Source: Bacteroidota bacterium
Lineage (GTDB): Bacteria; Bacteroidota; Bacteroidia; Chitinophagales; Chitinophagaceae
Reading direction: 5' to 3'
NCBI GenBank assembly: GCA_016715505.1
Contig: JADJZY010000003.1
Coordinates: 186,001 to 250,000, forward strand
Length of the DNA: 64,000 bases
Of the stretch, positions 33,120-44,300 are shown piece by piece (position 1 is the first letter of the stretch; every line of letters begins with the position of its first letter). Under the pieces are notes generated by a model, which ran no database searches, was not told the origin of the DNA, and worked only from the letters and a program-made list of their open reading frames with translations. The translations under genes and the position numbers were made by a program.

Positions 33120-33205
33120 CGCCGTTGTTGGTGTTCTTCACCAACAACACATCTTTGATTTCCAATTTCAATCCTTCTGTCTTCGCAGATTCTCCGCTTC
33201 GATAC
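33120..33205. repeat. dispersed repeat, inverted copy of 9455-9535
   Basis: The GTTGTTGGTGTTCTTCACCA palindrome is followed downstream by TTCGCAGATTCTCCGCTTCG, the reverse complement of the block at 9455-9535. An intervening ~30 bases differ. Confidence 0.65.
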
Positions 33206-33365
33206 TCTGCGTATACTATATCCATCATTTCTACTCATTTATACGACTAAGTTACTAAACGCTCCGCAGAGTCCGACTTTAGCTGTTGACTATTTATTTT
33301 TATGCAAATGAAGGGTCGAGACATTGAGAGGAAGGAAAGTTTTGTCTTAAACCGTTTAAATATGA

Positions 33366-33540
33366 GTTATGCATATGCGGTTTACAAAACCGCGGATATC
33401 AGTACGACATTACAAATGTCGAACAGAGCTATTGCTGGAACATCTCGAACAGATGGAACAGAGCTTGTTCAACATCCCGAACAGATGGGCTATTGTGGAA
33501 CATCCCGAACAGGAGGTTTAAAGCGAGTTACAAATGCGCT
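33366..33540. repeat. REP-like hairpin cluster 2b
   Basis: GCGGTTT-ACA-AAACCGC (33377-33393) and CGACATT-ACA-AATGTCG (33405-33421), then three degenerate copies of GGAACATCCCGAACAG, then an imperfect AGCGAGTT-ACA-AATGCGCT hairpin near 33522-33540. Same order and orientation as cluster 2a. Confidence 0.75.
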
Positions 33541-33576
33541 AGCCTTTTTGTTATTTTAGTAGCATACTTGGACTAA

Positions 33577-33873
33577 GCAGGTGACAGAGGAATAAAAGTT
33601 ATTCCTATATACCACAGTTCGGAATATGAGAATAAAGTACTTCAGAACTATAAACTAATAGATTTTAATCAAGATTATATCCTCAAATATTTCATCGGGA
33701 AGAAAGAATATCTGGATGATTCATTCTTTCATGAAAAATGCTATAAATATTGTGAGGCTGAAACTGATAGTATGTTTTATCATGGTTATGATACCCTTTC
33801 GCCGAAATATCGCAAGGATTCCATCATCATGTTACTTCCCAAGGAGTTTGAAAAATTTATTCCTGATAAATAG
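33577..33873 (+). pseudogene. headless ORF, probable 5'-truncated gene
   Basis: An open frame of ~98 codons after a stop at 33574, without a start codon near its 5' end. It reads KVIPIYHSSEYENKVLQNYK ... KKEYLDDSFFHEKCYKY ... LLPKEFEKFIPDK and ends at TAG 33871-33873. The residue mix looks coding. It begins immediately after REP-like cluster 2b, so the repeat may have truncated the gene. No family is recognised. The next 264 bases hold only a broken signal-peptide-like stretch (near 33945-34020). Confidence 0.4.
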
Positions 33874-34137
33874 AAATAAAGTCTTTATTCTCATCCATTT
33901 ATTCGAGGCTTGTTTGAGTTCTTCGAAACATATTTGTTTCGTAGTTTTATTCTTTTGCTTTTAGCAAATAGTTATTCTTCATGTTTACAGAACAAACCGG
34001 TATTCGAAGATTGTGTTTTGTAGGCACACTAACCACGGAGGCTGATTATTAAACTTGTAAATTGCCACCCTTTATGCCCAATACTTTTTGCGTTTGCTTC
34101 TTAGGGTCTATCGTTCGAGATGAAACAAATTTTCCGT

Positions 34138-34344
34138 TTATTCAAACATCGATTGTCTGAGTACAATCCGTTTCATTTGTAAACTATTTCCATGACGAAC
34201 TCGTAACAGATATTGGCCCTTTTCCTGAATGGGCAATTGCAACAAACCGGGACTCATTACCTGACATTGAAACAATACTTTTCCGGATGGATTTAATAAT
34301 TCAACTTGAACCGAAGCATGCATTTTGTGAAATAAAATTTTCAT
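34138..34344 (-). CDS. short protein resembling an orphan type A sorting domain
   Basis: 68 codons starting at ATG 34344. The sequence VQVELLNPSGKVLFQCQV ... LLQLPIQEKGQYLLRVRHGN and MKRIVLRQ has the beta-strand pattern and the GxYLLRVxxGxxxxxKRIVLxQ ending of type IX secretion C-terminal domains. No cargo precedes it; it begins just after the terminator of the LamG-repeat gene. It is probably the relic of a lost secreted protein rather than a functional gene. Confidence 0.45.
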   Translation of the reverse strand: MKILFHKMHASVQVELLNPSGKVLFQCQVMSPGLLQLPIQEKGQYLLRVRHGNSLQMKRIVLRQSMFE

Positions 34345-34372
34345 AGGATTGGATTTGAAAAGTACTATTGCT

Positions 34373-34402
34373 AAAAAAAGGCCGCCCCATTTTGGAGCGA
34401 CC
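34373..34402 (-). terminator. intrinsic terminator after LamG-repeat gene
   Basis: Minus strand: GGTCGCTCC, loop AAAAT, GGGGCGGCC and seven T. Three pairs are G-T. Confidence 0.85.
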
Positions 34403-34422
34403 TCTTTGTAGAAGGCTTGGTT

Positions 34423-37400
34423 TTATTGTTTAACAAATTTGATCACTGATTGTTCACCGGCAGCCATAACCCGGATATGATAAATACCTGGAGCAAGCGA
34501 TTGAATATTCATTTTTGCATCCCTCGATTGAAGTACCGGGTACCTCTCATATCGAAAATCTCACATGACTCAAAACCAATTGCACGAACCATGATTTCGT
34601 TGCTGGCAGGATTTGGCATCACCATCACTTGGTTTTCGGCTTGTGCAAATACAACACTTATAACCTGAGAATAAACCCGACGACCATCATGATCGGTCAT
34701 TGTCAAACGGTAATAGTTTCTACCGGTATTTGGGTTCATATCCACATAATCATATTCAGCGCGTTGATCGGCACCGGTCGTATAAATCGCATTGAATTTG
34801 ATGCCATCTACACTGCGTGAAAGGGTATAGCTAGATACTTCATCGGCAGTCATTCCTTTCCACTCAATTTTTGCATGGCTTCCTACTCTTGTTGCCGTAA
34901 ACTGAAGATCACTCAATGGCAGCGGTGTGGCAAGTGCAGAGGTAATATAAAACCCGCTAAATCCGTTCACAGTTACATCTACATAATGATTGCCCGAAAC
35001 ATCCGTTGCGCCAACTAAAGGACCATATGTTGTGAAGGCACTGAAGGATTGTGGTGTTTCATTTTGTCCATCGAAAGCAACAACATATAAGTTACCTAAA
35101 TTGGTAGTAGGATCCAGGGCCACGAGTGCAGCAAGTTCTGCCGGTGTGAAAAATAAACGTAAAACTGCACTGGAAGAAGTATCCGGCGTGATGTGGAAAT
35201 TACGTCCCAGGTAATTGGTACCATTCAACGTAAAGGCTGAAGCAACATTCACACATACATCTAAATGACCCAAGGCTTCGTTATTGTTATTATCAATTAC
35301 ACCCACTAATTTTTGCGTACTTGCTAAATCATACAGGGTATAATTTTTATTATCACGAATTGCACAACTTTGACAAGCACTATTGGCAACAGCTACTCCA
35401 TTTGGTGTAAAAGCAGGCGTGGTGATACTCTGTGTAGCGATACAACCATTTAAATCAGCATTCACAGTAAACGTTTGATTAGGCGCTAAAAGGAATGAGG
35501 CCGTATCTCCAAATTGTGCTTCTTTGGTGAAAGAACCAATCGTGATATTTCCTTCGCTCACCACTTTTACCGGAAAGCGATATGTGGAACCCAGGATGTT
35601 GGTCGGACAGCTATATGGTAATACAGTGACCTGTGGACCGTACGATGCATTTACAACAACATCGATTTGTGTACGATTCGCACTTTCGCACAAACCATCT
35701 ATGGCCGAAGCAAAGAAGCTGGTATTGGCATTTAAAACTGGTGTTGTAAAAGATGAACCTGAACCCAGTAAATTACCTCCCGTAGCAGCATCATACCAAC
35801 GGATGTTTTGTCCTGCTCCGGCTGTAGCTTGTAATGTAGCATATCCGCCCGGACATGTTGTTTTGTTTTGTGTAGGTGTCGCATCAAGCGGCGAAGCAAT
35901 CGGTGCTTTACCTGTGTGGTAATAGCAGTGCGTGTACCGACAGATGTACAAGTAGGACTGCTGGCTTCGACATAATAGGTTGTAGTTGTTGTCAGATTCG
36001 GTGAAGTAAAGGTGTTGCCAGTGCCTAAATTATTCCCATTGTTTGCCTGATCGAACCAGGTATAAGTGGCCCCTTCATTCAATACCGTTAATTTCACAGT
36101 ACTTCCATGACAGATGGTGTCAAACTCAGCAGGTGTGATGTTTACAGCAACCGGTGCACATGGATTAGGAACCTGATACAAGCTGTCGATTTGATGAGGT
36201 GTCAGCGCTTTGTTCGTGATATAAATATCATCGATGCCTTGCTGCCAACCTTGTGGCGTAGATGGATAAGAACCAATCATAAATATACCATTGGCCAGGT
36301 TTGATGAGAAGCCATTGGGGGTAACACCCGGTGTAACAGAGGCATACAATTCACCGTTGATATAAATGCTCAAGGTTGGTTTGTTCCAAACATACACGTA
36401 ATGAAACCAATCATCTCTCGGAATGTTAGCATATCCATCATTGGTTCCCACTAAAGCCGTTGTTCCATTTTGAACGTTGGCATGAATCAATGCAAAGGTG
36501 GCCGGATTTCCATCGTAATAAGCAAAAGAACGCAGATACTCAGGGAATACAGGGGTTCCACCACTATTGGCTGCTGTGGCTGTAAACATTTGTTCACCAC
36601 CGGTGCTGTATGTATTTGTTTTTTGATACCAGGCAGAATATGTAAACGTATTGGCGTTGGCCATAAAAGGCAGGTTGCCGATTTCCATACGGTTTAATCC
36701 ACCTCCGATATGAAGGGCTTTATTTGGATTTCCAAAACGGTCAGCAACAAAAGATGTTCCGGTTACAACGCCGGTGTTATTGGCACCCAAATCATTTTGG
36801 GTTGTAGCTGCATTAAAACTATAAGCGACTGCCTTTGCATAGGTTAAAATAGCATCGCGTGTTGCTACCAGGCAAGTGCCCGTTCCTGCAACAAGACGAT
36901 ATTTATAACCATCCAAAGTATTGGTGGCATTGACGGTCAGCAAATTTGTATTGACACCGCTGTAGGTGGCATTGTTCGATAAATTGGTATAAGTAAGGCC
37001 ACCGTCGCTACTTACCTGCCAGTTTAAGGTGCTCACTGTTTGATTTAACTGAGCCTGAAATACAACAGCATAATCGGCCTGTAAAATTTTATTTTCGGGA
37101 TGAAGAACTACATTGACGCCACAGGCATTCACATTGTACAAACTATCAATTTGTTGAGGATTCAAGGCGCGATTCACAATATAAATATCATCCACACCAT
37201 TGTTCAGAGAAGGATCAGGTGCGAAGATGGTTTCATGTCCACCAATGAGGAAACTATTGGTATTGCTGAAGGTTAAGGCCACAGGTGATTGTACCGAAGC
37301 CACTTGAACACCATTCACATAAATGGTATACATTCCATTGTTAAACACACCTGTAAACATCATCCATGAACCTTCGGGAATTGAATTAAACAAGGCTTGT

Positions 37401-39649
37401 CCGGCTGCTGTCAGTGCAGGTTGTGAGGAGTTGTTTAATGAAGAAGCCAATCCGCCTTGTGCAAAAAAGACGCTGCCTCCTTTAGAGAAGAGATATTTTT
37501 GAGTGTTGTTTTGTTTTTGGAACCAGCCATTGATGGTCAATTGAGGCGTACCATTCATGAAGGTAATATTGCCGCAACTAATTTTGGCACCATTGGCATT
37601 GATCTTATAAGCCCGGTTGGCATTTCCAAAACGATCGGCCATGAGCGCCACGCCACCGAGAGTAGTACCATTAAAACCGGTACCTAAATCATTCACCGCT
37701 GTACCATTGTTGAAAGAATAATAAACTGATTCTACCGGATTTAAGAGGGTCAACATCACGGTATCTGTATATCGACCTGTGCAAGAAGTTCCATTACTTA
37801 AAACACATCGATATTTATAACCTTGTAATGTCATATCTGCTACAATATCCAAGGTATTGGTGGTAGCATTGTTGTAAGTGATATTGTTGCTGATATTGCT
37901 GAACGATTGACCATTATTGGTACTTACCTGCCATTGGTAGCTAACAGATGCTGATGAATTACACGTTAATTGCGTATTTCCCGCTCCATTCAGGGTGACA
38001 GATTGTGGTTGTAATGTGATTGGGATAGGCGCCTGACATGGATTCGGCAAACTATACAAACTATCCACCTGTGCAGGAGATAAGGCATAGTTGGTGACTA
38101 ATAAATCGTCAACTTGTACCACTGAATAAGACGAACCAAACAAGAACTTATTGGTCATGGAAAAGGTATTCATATTGGCAGGCGTTATTTTACCGGTGCT
38201 CACACTTTGACTCACCAATTGACCATTGACGTATAATTTGCTCACACCTCCCCGGTAAACCAAGGCAAAATGATGCCAGGTAGCGCCATTTAAAAATGGA
38301 TTTTTAATGAAGGTATTTACAGGTGCCGAACCGATATTGGCAATAGGTACGAGTACCGAATTCACTGTTCCGTATGTAGCATTAGCAGATGGGCTTACAA
38401 AATAAACATCACTTTGAGAAAAACTCATCGCATTGCTAAGATACCAACCGGAATAGGTAAATTCGGGCGAACTAGCAAGAAACTGAACACCTGTGGTAGT
38501 AACGGAAGAAGTTGTTGTGAGTGTAGATGCTAAACGCAAGGCTCTATTGGGATTACCAAATCGATCGGCGGTATAAGTGAGTGTATTTCCTCCACCGCTA
38601 TAAGTGAAATTATTGGTATTGCTTAAACTTTGTAAGGAACCATCGAAACCCCAGAACAAGGATTTTTTGAAGGCCAATCTGACCGTATCGCTATAACGAA
38701 GACAAGTTGAAGTAGTTAGTTTAGCGCGGAATAAAAAGGCATTTAAACTATCAGAAGCATCAATGATGAGAGAAGGTGTTTGTACATCCTGGTAGATGGC
38801 ATTGTTCACCAAGTCAACGAAAGTATTCCCACCATCCCGGCTAATTTGCCATTGATAAGAAGCACCCGGATTGCTGCTATAGCATTCCATTAATTGAGGT
38901 CCCGCTGCGGTCAGATCCAGATCAACAGGCTGTTGCGAAATGCCAATAGAGGCAATACAAGCATCAGGTAAATTTTTTAAACTATCAATTTGTGCAGGGG
39001 TATATGCCTGATCGATGATAAACAAATCATCCATGCCGGTATCCCAATTGGCTGTTGTGGCTGTTCCACTATGTTCACCCAATAGGAAGTCAACGCCGGA
39101 ACATGCTGCTCCGGTCATTTGGGTGCTTTCACCATAAGGTAATCCATTGATATACGTTTTGATAATACCATTTTGATTGACGTAAGCCAAATGAAACCAA
39201 GTATCATTGGGTATAGCAGTGAATCGGGTTTGATTGGGCAAATAAGTGGTGACTGAATTGTTTAGAGGGATATTGCATCCATTGTATCCCAGCAAACGCA
39301 AGTGACCGCTGTGATTGGTTTTGCAAAGGATATTGGGCCCGATACCAAATAAAACCCGGTCAGCAATGGCATTGGGTTTCTTAAACCAACCGGCAATGGT
39401 GAAATTACTTTGCCCATTAATCGCCGCGATTTGTCCGAGATTTACATTACTTCCGGACCCACTTAAATTCAAGGCCCCATTGGGTACACCAAATCGGTCG
39501 GTGATGTAACTCACATTTGAAGGGGTTCCATTGTTGCCTGTTCCCAGGTCGTTGTTGACGTTTCCGCTAAAGCCGTAGAACCGGTTTTGCGCCGTGACCC
39601 CTTCTGCCAGGGACGCAAACAGTAAAAGGCTGAGAATCAATTTTTTCAT
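34423..39649 (-). CDS. secreted LamG/concanavalin-repeat protein with type A (T9SS) sorting domain, frameshifted
   Basis: About 1,742 codons. Signal peptide MKKLILSLLLFASLAEGVTA, then four LamG-type jelly-roll domains, each with DRFGxPNxAL ... NxFTxxGWFxK ... WFHxxYVxxxGxxxxYINGxxY and ending DDLxIxxxALxPxQIDSLxxxPxxC. Ig-like spacers (SYQWQVSxxxGxxF) lie between them, then Ig-like domains, a fibronectin-like stretch (KIEWKG ... VSSYTLSRSVDGIKF) and a C-terminal type A domain (VMPNPASNEIMVRA ... LAPGIYHIRVMAAGE ... KFVKQ). Shifts occur near 35918 and in an A run near 34527; correcting the latter completes the sorting domain to the stop at 34423. Expected to cross the outer membrane by the type IX system and bind glycans or other surfaces. 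ATG 39649 is chosen because the signal peptide starts there. Confidence 0.85.
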
Positions 39650-39687
39650 ATTTTGTTTATTTTTTATCATAAATCATTTATTCACAA

Positions 39688-39695
39688 CAAAAATA
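39688..39695 (-). promoter_or_regulatory. possible -7 box TATTTTTG of LamG-repeat gene
   Basis: Minus-strand match to TAnnTTTG, 39 bases upstream of ATG 39649; no clear -33 partner. Confidence 0.35.
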
Positions 39696-39871
39696 GCGGG
39701 CTGTATTCCCCACGTTCTTGTGCAGTTAGTGAAACACATATACAGGTTTGTATAAACGATTCTCTAGTTTGTGGCAGGGAATCACTACCCGGTAAGGGAA
39801 AACATAGTGCTTAAACCCCTAATTATAAATGTTTTAGCGCTGTATCCTCGTCAATATACCCTCTATAGGGT

Positions 39872-39902
39872 ATTGCAGCCGCTAATGCTCTGGGTAATTT
39901 TG
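39872..39902 (+). promoter_or_regulatory. promoter of beta-helix gene (TATTG-N19-TAATTTTG)
   Basis: TAATTTTG (39895-39902) fits TAnnTTTG, and a TTG ends 19 bases before it, the usual spacing. It lies 30 bases before ATG 39932. Confidence 0.5.
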
Positions 39903-39931
39903 TCTCCTAAAGAAATTTAAATCTTACAACT

Positions 39932-41178
39932 ATGAAACAGTCTTCTATTTTCCCAAGCTTATGGATGTTTTTAGCAATCTTATCTGGAATGAGTGCCCAG
40001 GCAACCGATTTGGTGGTTGCAGCCGGAGGTGCTGGAGGTGCATATGCCAGTTTAAATGCAGCCATTGCAGCAGCAAGTGCCGGCGACCGGATTATTGTTT
40101 ACCCGCAAAGTAATGGTGCGGCTTATAGTGAAACTGCCATTACCCTCACCAAAAGTTTGCAGATTTTATCAGCCAACGAAGGGGCCTTTTACAGCATTGA
40201 TGCACCAAGCATTACGATAGCACCTACCACAGCCGGATCAACCATTACCATTATCGGTATGCGCCTACTCACCGGAAGTATTGCCAGTAGTATTGCGGCT
40301 CCAACAGGTGCGCGTTGTAATGTGAATATTTTAAACGACTCTTTGGTTCAGGGTGGATTAAACCTGAATCACGACAATTACAATCTCACTGCAGCGGCCA
40401 ATTATCTGAGCACGGGTCTCACCTTTCGATTTGGCAAAGTGATTGGCAATTATATGAATTCATCCATTGCCTGCAATACCGATGCTTCGGTGAATAACCC
40501 CAATGATACGGTGATGATTATTGGGAATCGTGTTCATTATTATACTACAGCCAATGCCGGAGGGATTCACTGGAATTCGAGTAGTCAGTTTTTTTCAATT
40601 CAAAACAATTTTGTGCGATTGGATTATCCGAGTAATAATGCCAACTATGGCATTTACACTGCAACGGCAAAAATTCTACCGCCGGTGTTAATACGATCAT
40701 TAATAATACGGTGCTGAAACAAACATATTCCATCTTTTATGGCATCAATGTGAACACCCCTGCTGCTGCAACCACTGAGGTATTAAATAATATTGTTCAT
40801 GCCCCTATTTATTGGGCTGGTTTGGCTTTAGGTGCGGGGAATTATAGCGTACATTATAACTATATCACTGGAGGAAGTTTCAGCGGATTTACCAACGATG
40901 GTACCAATCTGGCTTTGCTCAATACCACCATCAATGCAGCCACAGGGGCCATTACCACACCTTTGTCCAATTGTATCAATGGAGGTACGGTCGATTCGGC
41001 TTATGCAGATATTGATTTAACCCGCAATGATGCCGGTTGTTACGGAGGTTCTTATACCCTTGATAATTTTTTCCCAATCACCGCCAACGACTGGGCCCGC
41101 GTGATATTGGTTACCGCTCCCCGACGTGTGTTGGTGAATGGAACCATCAATGTGAAAGCGATTGGATTTGATAAATAA
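39932..41178 (+). CDS. secreted right-handed beta-helix (pectin-lyase-fold) protein, one frameshift
   Basis: About 415 codons. Signal peptide ending at SGMSAQA, followed by a GGAYASLNAAIAAASAGDRI segment typical of the start of parallel beta-helix proteins. Short strand-turn repeats follow (ITIIGMRLL, IIGNRVHYYTTANAGGIHWN, IQNNFVRLDYP, IINNTVLKQTYSIFYGINV, VLNNIVHAPIYWAGL). The frame breaks at an A run near 40674; with one added A it reads ATAKNSTAGVNTIINNTVLK. The C-terminus (RVLVNGTINVKAIGFDK) is not a recognisable sorting domain. Function is probably adhesive or polysaccharide-binding; no catalytic residues can be pointed to. Confidence 0.72.
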
Positions 41179-41312
41179 TTCAGGAGATTATAGGGATCCT
41201 TTGCTGAAGCAGGGTTCCTAATTCTGAAGCGAATGATCGATTACAATAAGTGCGCAAATGTTGTAAAGTTTTTAAAAATTTTCGCCCGCTTTCACCCTAA
41301 ATCAATATCATC

Positions 41313-44300
41313 ATGAAAAATATCTTTCGTTTGTTGTGTATGCTCGCACTCTTTTACGTGCAAGGCGTGCATGCACAAACCGGCCGCGGTAAATTAACGG
41401 CTGCCGAGTTTTTTTTCGATACCGATCCCGGACAAGGCTCGGGGACTTCCTTTACATTGCAGGGCAATGCCAACGATGCGTTTCGAACTGCCTTGCAAAC
41501 GGTAACGCCTTCACTTTCCGTTGGAACGCATGTGTTGCAAGTCCGGTATCGCGACTCCCTCAATAATTGGGGGCCCGTTTTTAAAAGTATCGTACATATC
41601 GAAAACAGCCTGAGTGCCCGAAACATTGGCGCCCTTTTAGGCAGGGCCTATTGGAATGGAAATACCGCCAATGCAGTTAATTTGATTATTGTGAACGGCA
41701 ATGCCAGTTCCGCGATAAACAATTTTATCGAATCAACCCCTCAGCCCGTCTTTTCTTCACCGGGTTTGCAAAAACTCAGTGTTGAATTGATGGGTGTTGA
41801 TGGACAATACGGCAAAACATTTCATACCATGCTTAAAGTAGATCAGCTTATCGGTGTAAACCGCCTGATATCTGCTGCTTTGGCCGAAGTATTCTGGGAT
41901 AATAATCCGGGTTCAGCCACGGGCATGATTATTTTAAACGGCAATGCCGGCGAAGCGATTAATTCTTTTGCCACAGCTTCTGCCATCAATACTTTTTCTA
42001 CTCCCGGCTTGCATAAACTGCATGTGCGTTTGCTCGATCCCAATGGAAATGGCAATACCAGTCCGACCTTTACGACCATCGTTAAAATAGATGCCAGCCT
42101 CGCACTTGAAAGAGCTATCCGCGTTGATGCCGGCAGAATTTGGTTTGATAATGCCGTACCACCCACACCAAACTTATTGGCTTTGGATGGCAACTGGAGT
42201 GATGCTATTGAAGAATCCTTACATACTTTAGCAAGTCCGCCAGTGGGTTTACACAAAATCAATGTACAATTTCGTGACTCCATTTCTTCACAATGGGGAC
42301 CCATTTTTACAACAACGATTTCGGTTGAAGGGCCATTATCCTATCGGAACATCAATGTGGCTGAAGGGCAATTGTACTGGGATAATGATACCAATCTGCT
42401 GGTGCAACCCCTTCTTGCTTTTGATGGGGCTTTTGATCAGGCGATTGAATCTGCTTTACAAAATAATGTGCCTACTCCGGGTGCTGGTTTGCATACCCTT
42501 TGTGTACGCTTTAAGGAAGTGGCGAATAATTGGTCGAACGTTTTTCGTATCAGTATACAAATCGACAATCCGATTACCGTTCGCAATATTCAACTCACAC
42601 AAGGAGAAGTGCATATTAGTGATACATCATTTATGGTGATCGCTTTAAATGGAAATTTTGCACAAGCTTTGGATGAGGCACAAGCGACCTTATTGAGCAC
42701 AGGGATTCCTACCGGATTACACAAATTAAAAGTTCGTTTGATGGGTGAAAACAATCAGTGGGGACCATTCTTTACAAGTGCTCTTTTAATCACACCCTGC
42801 TCTTCGAGTCCGGCGCCTATTATTACTTACAACGGCTCTACCAATGTTTGTTTGGGAGGTCAAGTGGTTTTAAATGCCCCGGCGGGATTTAATACCTATA
42901 CCTGGCTGAGAGGAAATACGATTGTTGGAAGTGGTATGTCGTACACAGCTTCTGTAACAGGTTCTTACGTCGTAGTTGTAACGGATAATACGGATTGTCC
43001 GGGGGCATCACCGGCAGTACAGGTGAACGTAGGGGTGCCGGTTGTCATTAGTGGAAATAGCAGTTTTTGTCAGGGTACCACAGACAGCCTCACTGTGCCT
43101 TTAGGTTATGCAGCCTATTCCTGGTCAGGCGGATCAAATACCTATAAACAAACCATTACAGCTCCGGGTACCTATACGGTAACGGTTACAGACAATGCAG
43201 GCTGTACATCTTCCGCAACAAAAAGTATCGCCATGCTGCCTGCACCGGCGCAGCCTGTCATTTCATTGAGTGGCCCAGCTGCTTTTTGTCCCGGACAAAA
43301 TGTTACGCTAACTTCCAATATCAGCAATAATATTCAATGGAATGTGGGTCCTACAACCGCCTCCATTACAACAGATACCTCGGGTGTTTATACGGTTACC
43401 GTAACAGGAAACAATGGCTGTCAGAATACTTCTGCACCGGTCATTACAACGCGTTATCCGATGCCACAAACTTCGATTTATGCCAATGGACCAACGACCT
43501 TTTGTGCAGGCGGAACTTTGATATTAAGTACCGATCCGGCAAGTGCCTATTTATGGTCAAATAATCTCACAAGTTCAAGCATACAGGTAACAAGCTCCGG
43601 GACCTACAGTGTGAGTACAACTGATAGCAATGGATGTCAGGCGCAGTCGGGGAGTGTGGTTGTGACCGTAAATCCTTTACCACCTATTCCGGTGATTAGC
43701 GCCAGTGGGCCTCTTGATTTTTGTAATGGATCTTCCGTAACGCTTACCTCAAGTGCGGCCACCAATAATCTGTGGAGCAATGGCGTTACAACACAAAGTC
43801 AAATCGTGTATCAATCTATCACACTCACCGATACTGTGAGCAATGTATTTGGTTGTAAATCGGGGTCAGCTCCCGTTCAGGTTAATGTGCATCCGGTTGC
43901 GAGTATAACGGCCAGTGGACCAACCACTTTTTGTGCTGATGAACAGGTTACCTTAAGTGCAAATCCATCTTCCGGGGTAAATTATCTTTGGTCAACAGGA
44001 TCCACTGCTTCCAGCATCAGTGTCAATACTTCGCAACTTGTTTCGGTGATTGTGACAGAAGCAGGTCCGGGATGTAAGGATACAGCCTATATGAATATTT
44101 TGGTAAACCCATTACCTACAGGAACTATTTCGGCAGCCGGATCCACCAATGTTTGTAGCGGTTCAACGCTTGCATTAAACACAAGTGGCTCACCCAATTG
44201 TATTTATCAATGGTATTTGAATGGCTCACCAATCACCTATACCATTTACAATATCTTTTGTGGCTGTTATCAAACGTATAATGTGTATGGTTACAGCTAT

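Noticed and set aside
32978..33238. 86-codon minus-strand frame
   Set aside because: Its first half is translation of the dispersed repeat at 33120-33205; only the last ~40 codons (MRIVLFVLLNFVYLD...) could be coding, and that is weak.
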